This document shows positions 8,468 through 14,930 of a stretch of 64,000 nt of DNA, piece after piece. The position numbers and the translations under genes were made by a program. The notes under the pieces are model-generated. The model was not told the origin of the DNA. It did no database searches and saw nothing but the letters and a program-made list of their open reading frames with translations. The stretch is from positions 62,001-126,000 of the forward strand of contig JADLCY010000001.1 in NCBI GenBank assembly GCA_020846935.1. The letters run 5' to 3'. Position 1 is the first letter of the stretch. Each line of letters starts with the position of its first letter. Origin of the DNA: Gemmatimonadaceae bacterium (lineage in GTDB: Bacteria > Gemmatimonadota > Gemmatimonadetes > Gemmatimonadales > Gemmatimonadaceae).

Positions 8468-9406
8468 TCAGGCCTGCGGTGCCGTGCCTGGCGGGGTGAG
8501 CCGCTTTCGCCAGTAGCGCGCCAGCCCGAACCACGACGAGTGGATCGCGTCCCGTTCGATCCAGCGCACGCGTTCGGGTGGCAGGCCCTCACTGACCAGG
8601 GCGAATTGCTCCTCGAGAAAACGATCGGCGCGCGCGTCGTCGGGTCCGGGTTGCTCGAGTGACGCACGCACCGCGTCGCTCCAGGCGAGGAGGCGCGTCC
8701 ACATGGCTTCGATGTGCGCGCGCGGGTCGCGCACCTCACCGAAGTGGGTGAGGAGCAGCGACTCGGGCCGCCAGTCGAGGATCGCGTCGAGCGAGGGGCG
8801 CCAGGCCTCGAGGTCGATGTCGGGTGGGGGCGTGACGGGGAGTGCCGGCGTGTCGTGCTGCGTGGCTTCGCCGGTGACGTCCCCGGTCCAGGCGACGCCG
8901 GCGTGCTCGTCGAGGTAGGCCACGTGATGTACGGCGTGGCCCGGCGTGGCTGCCACACGCCATCGCCGCCGGCCAGGCGTCAGGCGTTCGCCGCCGCGTA
9001 GCAAGACGAGGTTCTCGTGAGGCACGGGGAGGAACTCGCCCCAGCGTCGCTCCATGTCGTCCTGGTAGATGCGACGGGCGCTCTCGAGCAGCCGCGTGGG
9101 GTCGGCCATGTGCGGCGCACCGCGCTCGTGCACGTACACGCGCACCCGCGGGCTTGCCCGCACGAGCGATCCGGTGATGCCGGCGTGGTCCAGGTGAATG
9201 TGCGTCAGGAACACGTGTCGCACGTCGCTGAGCCGCGCGCCGCTCGCCGTGAGAATGTCCTCGAGCGCCTCGCGACACGAGCTGGGTCCGGGGTCGACGA
9301 TGCCCAGCCCGTCGTCGGTCTCGACGAGACAGACGGCGATGGCCTCCGCGCGTCCGAGGTGGCGCAGGTCGCCGTAGGTGAGCCCTTCGCGCACCCGGGT
9401 GATCAT
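8468..9406 (-). CDS. Metallo-beta-lactamase-fold hydrolase
   Basis: 312 residues with the MBL signature THIHLDHAG, a preceding GIVDPGPSS, downstream ATPGHAVHHVAYL, the metal Asp in WTGDVTGE, and a final LLTHFGE. These give the two-metal site of glyoxalase II-like hydrolases. A C-terminal helical extension (about 220-312) follows. Substrate is unknown. The start codon overlaps the stop of a possible 12-codon leader ORF. It is immediately upstream of mutM. Confidence 0.85.
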   Translation of the reverse strand: MITRVREGLTYGDLRHLGRAEAIAVCLVETDDGLGIVDPGPSSCREALEDILTASGARLSDVRHVFLTHIHLDHAGITGSLVRASPRVRVYVHERGAPHMADPTRLLESARRIYQDDMERRWGEFLPVPHENLVLLRGGERLTPGRRRWRVAATPGHAVHHVAYLDEHAGVAWTGDVTGEATQHDTPALPVTPPPDIDLEAWRPSLDAILDWRPESLLLTHFGEVRDPRAHIEAMWTRLLAWSDAVRASLEQPGPDDARADRFLEEQFALVSEGLPPERVRWIERDAIHSSWFGLARYWRKRLTPPGTAPQA

Positions 9407-9441
9407 GCCAGGGTCTCGTAAGGCATTACGAGTACGTGCAT
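9403..9441 (-). CDS. Possible 12-codon leader ORF upstream of MBL hydrolase
   Basis: An ATG at 9441 opens MHVLVMPYETLA and its TGA overlaps the ATG of the hydrolase gene (ATGA). An AGGAG sits at 9457-9453, 11 bases upstream, a longer gap than ideal. The codons cover the palindrome at 9415-9432. The arrangement is that of a coupled leader peptide, but a 13-codon frame can occur by chance. Confidence 0.35.
   Translation of the reverse strand: MHVLVMPYETLA
9415..9432. promoter_or_regulatory. Perfect palindrome CTCGTAA-GGCA-TTACGAG
   Basis: Seven-base perfect arms around a four-base centre, 9 bases upstream of the hydrolase start, in an unusually AT-rich patch. It could be a repressor operator or an RNA hairpin near the ribosome-binding region. 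Confidence 0.5.
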
Positions 9442-9479
9442 GTGGTCGTCGACTCCTAAAGATTCCTTGCTCGACAGGC

Positions 9480-9507
9480 TTGCGCGCCTGACGAGCGCAC
9501 CTATGTT
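9480..9507 (+). promoter_or_regulatory. Candidate sigma-70-type promoter
   Basis: TTGCGC (9480-9485), a 16-base spacer and TATGTT (9502-9507) lie 28 bases before the ATG at 9535. A partial copy of the dispersed octamer (GCCTAACC) is in the implied leader. Confidence 0.35.
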
Positions 9508-9534
9508 TGTCACAGCCTAACCAGCGTTGAGCGC

Positions 9535-10299
9535 ATGGCCGCGCAGCCGCGATCCCTGAAGTACGAGTACGACTGCTATGTGGAGGCCGAGATCGAGAAC
9601 TATAAGGACTCGATCCCGCGGTCGACGATCCTCCGGATCGGCGACGAGGCCGTGTGCAACATCCGCGAGAGCGAGCAGGGCGGGTTCGGCGAGCTGCTCC
9701 TCTGCACCGAGGTCGATCGCATCATCCGCAAGCGGCTCCGCCTCCCCTCCTACGCCACCTGGCGGCGCCGGCGCCTCAAGCTCATCGAGGCCTATCGCCG
9801 CCCCGAACACTGGGGCATGAGCGCCGACGCACCACTCGTCCGCGCCGTCCCCGCCGTCGCCGAAGCGCACGTGCTCGTGCTCGGCACGCAGGAAGAGGGA
9901 ACCACGCTCTACCTTGCGGCCAATGGGTGCCAGGTCACCACGGTCGAAGACGACCCCGACATGGTCGACCGCGTGATCCTCACCGCGAGCCAATGCGGCC
10001 TGCTCGGCCGTGTCCACGGCAAGGTCTCGTCACTCGACAACTGGGTGCCCGACGTGCCGCTCCACGCCGTCGTGTCCTCGCCGGCCGCCTTCGATCGCCT
10101 CTCGCTCGACGAGCGCCATCGCGTCATCGAAATCCTCAAGAGCGCCACGCTCGACGGCGGCGTTCACCTGGTCCGTGCGCTCGCCGCCGGCGATGCCGTC
10201 CTCGACCTCGATGAACTGCGCCAGCGCTATCAGGGATGGGACGTCGCGATCGCTGAGCAAGGCACGTCATTCCTCGCGCGCAAGAACATCGCGGCGTAG
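9535..10299 (+). CDS. Methyltransferase-like Rossmann protein of unknown function
   Basis: 254 residues, not recognised as a named family. The N-terminal ~95 residues are charged and helical (YEYDCYVEAEIENYKDSIPRS region). The second half looks like a degenerate SAM-binding Rossmann fold: VLVLGTQEEGTTLYLA in place of the glycine-rich loop, then CQVTTVEDDPDMVDRV with acidic residues after strand 2, and a later region resembling strand 4 (LHAVVSSPAAF). The usual GxGxG is absent, so catalytic activity is doubtful. It may sense rather than use SAM. It stands alone, divergent from the hydrolase/mutM pair. Confidence 0.6.
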   Translation: MAAQPRSLKYEYDCYVEAEIENYKDSIPRSTILRIGDEAVCNIRESEQGGFGELLLCTEVDRIIRKRLRLPSYATWRRRRLKLIEAYRRPEHWGMSADAPLVRAVPAVAEAHVLVLGTQEEGTTLYLAANGCQVTTVEDDPDMVDRVILTASQCGLLGRVHGKVSSLDNWVPDVPLHAVVSSPAAFDRLSLDERHRVIEILKSATLDGGVHLVRALAAGDAVLDLDELRQRYQGWDVAIAEQGTSFLARKNIAA

Positions 10300-10729
10300 C
10301 AATGTACGGCGTGTGGAAAATCGAGAGATCCGCGCCGAATCAGCTCTCCTCGGGGCTCAGCATCCTCTCAGCGGAGTAGCTGCAGTCGCGCTTGCCAGTG
10401 TGCTTGGGCAAGGCTGCGTATCCACTCGGTGTCACACCGACACAGGTGTACCCTTGAGCACGTGTCACTTCGCGACGAACCGGACCTGACACAGCGCGCT
10501 CCAGGACCGTGCCTATGGGGCACGACGGTGACTCTCGTGTCGTAATCTCGCGGCACGCGATGTGCTTTCTCGATGTGCGGAGAGGACTCTCTCCCCGTCC
10601 GGCCGCAGTCGGCGAACCGTTCTCGCCGAGGGCGGCCGGATTTGCGTGTGGCACCCGGGAGTGAAGGATCGGAATCCGCCGCGGTGTCCGCACCGTACAT
10701 CAGACGGAGGACGAAAGGACGAGGAGCTT
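10300..10729. other. 430-base region without a convincing gene
   Basis: No frame here has gene-like codon usage throughout. A minus-strand frame ending near 10340 includes a Cys/Tyr-bearing segment (GYTCVGVTPSGYAALPKHTG), but it lacks a supported start. The last ~170 bases are probably the promoter and leader of the small gene at 10730. Confidence 0.4.
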
Positions 10730-10894
10730 ATGCGAACGAGCGAGAACAACGAGAACGACCAGGAGCCAATGGGCATCGTGATCTCGGGCGGAAGTCGCGC
10801 CCCTGCCACGCCCCGTTTGTGGGCCTACGTGTGGGGGCAGTTCGAGGAGCCCGCGCCGGCATCAGGACAGGCGACGGAGGTCCGCGCCGCCTGA
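10730..10894 (+). CDS. Small 54-residue protein of unknown function
   Basis: The ATG at 10730 is preceded by AAAGGA (10 bases away) and GAGGAG (closer), a strong purine-rich ribosome-binding region. The product has a hydrophilic N-terminus (MRTSENNENDQEP), a hydrophobic/aromatic core (MGIVISGG, then PRLWAYVWGQFEE), and a Pro/Ala tail. No signal peptide or membrane helix is apparent. The gene is followed 18 bases later by a textbook intrinsic terminator. The leader-plus-core look recalls peptide precursors, but no maturation enzyme is adjacent. It is a real small gene by RBS and terminator, with function unknown. Confidence 0.65.
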   Translation: MRTSENNENDQEPMGIVISGGSRAPATPRLWAYVWGQFEEPAPASGQATEVRAA

Positions 10895-10912
10895 CACGTC
10901 GTTCGCGCACAC

Positions 10913-10944
10913 AAAAAAGCCGGCGCTTTCGCGTCGGCTTTTTT
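10913..10944. terminator. Bidirectional intrinsic terminator
   Basis: AAAAAAGCCGGCGC, loop TTTC, then GCGTCGGCTTTTTT: an eight-pair GC stem (one G-U) flanked by A6 and T6. It works on both strands and serves the two convergent small genes at 10730-10894 and 10967-11032. Confidence 0.93.
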
Positions 10945-10966
10945 GTTGATTGGGACCACGTGCGCG

Positions 10967-11032
10967 TTAGCGCTTCTTCTTCGCGGCCTTCTTCTTGGTG
11001 GCCTTCTTCGCAGCCTTCTTCTTCGCAGCCAT
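10967..11032 (-). CDS. 21-residue Lys/Ala protein, histone H1-like tail
   Basis: An ATG at 11032 preceded by AGGAGA with 7-base spacing opens a 21-codon frame ending in TAA. Apart from Met1, one Thr and the final Arg, the product contains only Ala and Lys, in AAKKK/AAKK repeats. Eleven of 21 residues are Lys, so it would be strongly DNA- or RNA-binding. The composition matches the C-terminal tails of histone H1-like bacterial proteins, but here it stands alone without a folded domain. It shares the terminator at 10913-10944 with the opposing small gene. A candidate promoter lies ~220 bases upstream. Confidence 0.7.
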   Translation of the reverse strand: MAAKKKAAKKATKKKAAKKKR

Positions 11033-11573
11033 GAGAAAATCTCCTGGTCTGTGGTTTCGCCGGTCCATTCCCCCGGTGGAGTGGTCGGCAGCAACCGGAC
11101 AATCCCTCGCCCGGCTGTTCTGTCGCGCCCGAACCGCGGCGCACATCTGCGAGGACTACCAATACCGCCAGTCAGCCCGCGTGCCCTGAACCTCGCTGCA
11201 CCGCATCACGCAGCACTTGACGAACAGGCCTACAGTTCTGACCGGCAACAATCTATAACAGCGGATGCAAGTCCGTAAAGTTGACCGCGTGAAAAATCTT
11301 CAAGCGGCTTTCCATGGGTGGGACGTCGTCGATGGCGTTCGAGTCACGAAGACTCGCGCCGGCCGCGCGAACGATGGCGCGGGAAGCCCGCTGATGCGGC
11401 GGGGGCGAACGTGGTGCTGAGCGTGCGACGATGTGGTCGTCGGCAGATCCGGCTCCGCTGGACGCGTTGCGCGAATATAGGAACCGGAGCGAGCGCGCGT
11501 CAATGATGCTGGCGCCTGCCGCATGTGGCAACGATGTTCAACGCAGTCGCTCTCCCCTTCACCATCACCCCCA
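11033..11573. other. 541-base intergenic region
   Basis: Besides the minus-strand promoter candidate, it holds a short plus-strand frame from GTG 11290 (starting VKNLQAAFHGWDVVDG, 43 codons) with codon usage unlike the rest of the window and no good RBS. No other gene or repeat is evident. Confidence 0.4.
11252..11279 (-). promoter_or_regulatory. Candidate promoter for the Lys/Ala mini-gene
   Basis: On the minus strand TTTACG (11279-11274), a 16-base spacer and TATAGA (11257-11252) stand in one of the most AT-rich patches of the window. It would give a ~210-base leader before the gene at 11032. Confidence 0.4.
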
Positions 11574-12365
11574 ATGGACCTCGGCCTAACGAACAGAATC
11601 GCCCTCGTCAGCGGGGCGTCTTCGGGTCTCGGACTCGCGATCGCCCGCGAACTGAGTCAGGAAGGCGCAAGCGTGGCGATGGTTGCCAGACGCCAGGATC
11701 TCCTGCAGCGCGAGGCGGCGGCAATCACCGCTGCTACCGGCCGTCGCGTCCTTCCGGTCGCGGCCGACCTCACGCACAAGGACGAGGTCGAGAAGGCGGT
11801 CGCCTTTGTCGAACATGCCCTGGGCCCCATCGACATCCTCGTCGCCAACGCCGGTGGCCCACCGTCCACCACGTTCGACTCCACCACCGACGAGCAATAC
11901 CTCGCCGCGCTCAACCTGAACCTGCTCAGCGCCATTCGCCTGGCCCACGCCGTGGTGCCGGAGATGCGCGACCGAAAGTGGGGTCGCGTGATCTTTCTCT
12001 CCTCCATGGCGGCCAAGCAGCCCGTGCCGGGCCTCATTCTGTCGAACACCGCGCGCTCGGGCCTTCTGGGTTTTGCCAAGACGCTCGCCTCCGAGGTGGC
12101 GAAAGACGGCGTGCTGGTGAACACCGTCATGCCGGGCCACTTCGACACCGACCGGGCGATCGAGCTGGCGAAGATGCGCTCCGTTCGCGAGAAGGTGCCG
12201 ATCGAACAGGTCCTGGCCGCGAGGTCCGCCGGCATTCCGCTCGGACGCTCGGGCGACCCACGCGAGTTCGCGGCCGTCGTCGCGTTCCTCGCCAGCGACC
12301 GCGCCAGCTTCGTCACCGGCACCGCGATTCAGGTGGATGGTGGCCAGATCGCCGGGGTGGTCTGA
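11574..12365 (+). CDS. SDR-family oxidoreductase with altered catalytic motif
   Basis: 263 residues with the NAD(P)-binding glycine motif GASSGLG (14-20), the NAGG stabilising motif (92-95), and the C-terminal GTAIQVDGG typical of FabG-like reductases. At the active site the Ser is present (FLSS, 143-144), but the position of the catalytic Tyr is Ser157 and the YxxxK Lys is Arg161 (LSNTAR). Classical SDR chemistry needs Tyr and Lys, so this is either an inactive or a differently acting member. The ATG at 11574 starts right at the domain. The first Leu-Thr codons carry the dispersed octamer. It is ~125 bases upstream of tdh. Confidence 0.85.
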   Translation: MDLGLTNRIALVSGASSGLGLAIARELSQEGASVAMVARRQDLLQREAAAITAATGRRVLPVAADLTHKDEVEKAVAFVEHALGPIDILVANAGGPPSTTFDSTTDEQYLAALNLNLLSAIRLAHAVVPEMRDRKWGRVIFLSSMAAKQPVPGLILSNTARSGLLGFAKTLASEVAKDGVLVNTVMPGHFDTDRAIELAKMRSVREKVPIEQVLAARSAGIPLGRSGDPREFAAVVAFLASDRASFVTGTAIQVDGGQIAGVV

Positions 12366-12490
12366 GCCAACCGGAACACGTGCGTGCTCATCCTGGCCCG
12401 TAGTGGCTACCCGGTGCAGCCCTCGCCGCACAGCTTTCGCGAGGATTCGCTCGTGGTGATCATCGTACCCCTTCACCTACCCGTCCGCAC

Positions 12491-13519
12491 TTGAAGGCCC
12501 TCGTCAAGGAAACTGCTGCCCCCGGATTCGCCCTGCGCGACGTCCCTGTCCCGGCGATTCTCGACAACGAGGTGCTCATCCGTGTGCGCGCCGCGGGTGT
12601 CTGCGGGACGGACGTGCACATCTTTGCGTGGGACGACTGGGCCGCGGGGCGCTGCAATCCGCCCTTCACCGTCGGGCACGAGTTTGCCGGTGAGGTCGCC
12701 GACGTGGGGAAGCTCGTCACCGACGTCAAGGTCGGCGATCGCGTCACCGCCGAGGGCCACATCGTGTGCGGTCGATGCCACCTGTGCCGCACGGGAAATG
12801 CGCACGTGTGTCCCAACACACGGATCATCGGCGTCGACCGCAACGGCTGCTTTGCCGAATACATCTCGATGCCGGCGACCAACGTCTGGCACCTCGACGC
12901 CAACATCCCGTTCGAGATCGGTGGCATCCACGATCCGATGGGGAATGCGTTCCACACGGCGCTGCACGGTACCGAGATCCCGGGCGCGACGGTCCTGGTG
13001 ACCGGCTGCGGGCCGATCGGCATCTTTGCCGTCGGTATCTGCGTGGCGGCCGGCGCGTCACGCGTGATTGCGAGCGACGTGAACCCCCGCCGCCTCGCCC
13101 TGGCCAAACAGATGGGGGCGCACGACACGGTAACGCCTGCCGAACTGTCTGCGACCGTCGATCGCACGACCGATGGCCTTGGCGTCGACGTCGTGCTGGA
13201 GATGAGTGGCGTGCCCGCGGCGATCCACCAGGCGTTTGCCGAGGTGCGCGACGGAGGCCGCGTCCAGATGCTGGGGATTCCGTCCAAACCGTTCGAGATC
13301 AACCTCGCGACGGAGGTGATCTTCAACGGGATCACCATCTATGGCGTGGTCGGCCGGCGGATGTACGACACCTGGATCCAGATGACGCAGTTCCTGCGTT
13401 CTGGAAAGTTCGACCCCGCACCGGTGATCACGCACCGCTATCCCCTGGAACAGTTCAATGAGGCGATGCACGTGATCCAGAGTGGCGACGCCGGCAAGGT
13501 CGTCTTCGAGATCGGGTGA
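12491..13519 (+). CDS. tdh: L-threonine 3-dehydrogenase
   Basis: 342 residues of the zinc medium-chain dehydrogenase family. Catalytic zinc ligands are in GVCGTDVHIF and GHEFAGEV; the structural zinc Cys cluster is CGRCHLCRTGNAHVC; the Rossmann motif is VTGCGPIGIFAVGI. It oxidises threonine to 2-amino-3-ketobutyrate. It begins with TTG at 12491, giving the expected MKALVKE N-terminus. It is followed 30 bases later by kbl, which completes threonine breakdown to glycine and acetyl-CoA, so the assignment is firm. Confidence 0.95.
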   Translation: MKALVKETAAPGFALRDVPVPAILDNEVLIRVRAAGVCGTDVHIFAWDDWAAGRCNPPFTVGHEFAGEVADVGKLVTDVKVGDRVTAEGHIVCGRCHLCRTGNAHVCPNTRIIGVDRNGCFAEYISMPATNVWHLDANIPFEIGGIHDPMGNAFHTALHGTEIPGATVLVTGCGPIGIFAVGICVAAGASRVIASDVNPRRLALAKQMGAHDTVTPAELSATVDRTTDGLGVDVVLEMSGVPAAIHQAFAEVRDGGRVQMLGIPSKPFEINLATEVIFNGITIYGVVGRRMYDTWIQMTQFLRSGKFDPAPVITHRYPLEQFNEAMHVIQSGDAGKVVFEIG

Positions 13520-13549
13520 TCGCCGTACCCATTCGCCTTCATTCCGCAC

Positions 13550-14752
13550 ATGCTGAACTCGCAGTTTGACGCCGGGCTCCGAGCGACCATCGAGCAGCTC
13601 AAGGCCGACAAGGTCTACAAGCGCCTCAACTACCTCGACTCGCCGCAGGCCGCGCGCGTGCAGATGGAAGGCCGAGGCGAGGTGCTGATTCTCTCGTCCA
13701 ACAACTACCTGGGCCTATGCAATGAGCCCGGCATCGTGCAGGCGGGGATCGAGGGGCTCACTCGCTACGGTGCGGGCACCGGCAGCGTGCGATTCATCTG
13801 CGGGACGTTCACGGTCCATCGCGAACTCGAGCAGGCGCTGGCGCGGTTCGTGGGCACACCGGCCTCCATGTCGTTCGTGTCGGCGTGGGCGGCCAACGAG
13901 GGCTTGACCTCCACCATCGTCGAGGAGGGTGACTTCGTCATCTCCGACGAGCTGAATCACGCCTCGATCATCGACTCGATGCGCCTGGCCAAAGCCATCA
14001 CGAAGTGCACCACCGGCGTGTACAAGCACTCCGACATGGACGACCTGGTCGCCAAACTCCGGGCGCGGAAGGATGCCAGGCGACGGCTGATCTGGACCGA
14101 TGGCATCTTCTCGATGGAGGGGAGCATCGCGAAGCTCCCGGACATCCTCCAGGTCGCACGCGACCACGACGCCGTCGTCCTCATGGACGACTCGCACGCG
14201 ACCGGCGTCCTTGGCGCCACGGGCCGCGGGACCGCCGAACACTGGGGCGTCGTCGGAGAGGTCGACGTGATCACGTCGACGCTGGGCAAAGCGGTTGGCG
14301 GCGCGGCCGGCGGATTCGTCGCCGGGTCGGAGGCGCTCTGCGATATGCTGACGCAGCGTTCACGTCCGCAGCTCTTCTCCAATGCGCTGCCTCCCACCGT
14401 GGCGGCGAGCGCCCTCGCGGCCGTCGAGTTCATCGAGGCTCACCCTGAGCGCGTGCAGGCTCTGCGCGACAACGCCACCTGGTTCCGGGAGCAGATCACC
14501 GAGGCAGGCTTCAAACCGATTCCCGGCGCGACCCCCATCGTCCCGATCATCGTCGGGGAAACGGCCGCCGCGATCCGGATGAGCGACATGCTGCTCGACG
14601 AAGGTGTATTCGTCACGGGCTTTGGCTTCCCCGTCGTCCCGCACGGCACCGCGCGCGTGCGTTGCCAGCTGTCAGCCGCCCACACCCGGGACGACCTCGA
14701 GTTCGCGGTGCGCGCGTTCAGAAAAGTCGGGGCAAGACTCGGTGTGATCTAG
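13550..14752 (+). CDS. kbl: Glycine C-acetyltransferase (2-amino-3-ketobutyrate CoA ligase)
   Basis: 400 residues of the alpha-oxoamine synthase family (PLP fold type I). Landmarks are SSNNYLGLC, GTGSVRFICGTFTVH, FISDELNHASIID-like sequence, VLMDDSHATGVLG, and the PLP lysine in STLGKAVGG. It cleaves 2-amino-3-ketobutyrate with CoA to glycine and acetyl-CoA. It sits directly downstream of tdh, the standard threonine catabolic pair. Confidence 0.96.
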   Translation: MLNSQFDAGLRATIEQLKADKVYKRLNYLDSPQAARVQMEGRGEVLILSSNNYLGLCNEPGIVQAGIEGLTRYGAGTGSVRFICGTFTVHRELEQALARFVGTPASMSFVSAWAANEGLTSTIVEEGDFVISDELNHASIIDSMRLAKAITKCTTGVYKHSDMDDLVAKLRARKDARRRLIWTDGIFSMEGSIAKLPDILQVARDHDAVVLMDDSHATGVLGATGRGTAEHWGVVGEVDVITSTLGKAVGGAAGGFVAGSEALCDMLTQRSRPQLFSNALPPTVAASALAAVEFIEAHPERVQALRDNATWFREQITEAGFKPIPGATPIVPIIVGETAAAIRMSDMLLDEGVFVTGFGFPVVPHGTARVRCQLSAAHTRDDLEFAVRAFRKVGARLGVI

Positions 14753-14828
14753 CCGGTCCAGCGGCCCGTCGTCTGCGCCTGTGCAGGAACGGCGTCCTGG
14801 CCCTCGCACCCTGCACCGGCGCATGCGC

Positions 14829-14851
14829 CAGACGGCCCGCTGAGCCGTCTG
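14829..14851. terminator. Hairpin after kbl
   Basis: CAGACGGC (14829-14836), 7-base loop, GCCGTCTG (14844-14851): a perfect stem between the convergent kbl and amidohydrolase genes. There is no T-tract. Confidence 0.55.
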
Positions 14852-14930
14852 CATAACGAGCCTCCGCTTCAGTTCAGTGCGGTCACCCCGCTGCATGAAG
14901 CAGTGGACGTCCTCGACCCCATCCGTCCGA

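Noticed and set aside
10943-11278. Leu/Phe-rich plus-strand frame opposite the Lys/Ala mini-gene
   Set aside because: It lacks an RBS, and its hydrophobic run is simply the complement of the Lys/Ala codons. The minus strand has a good RBS.
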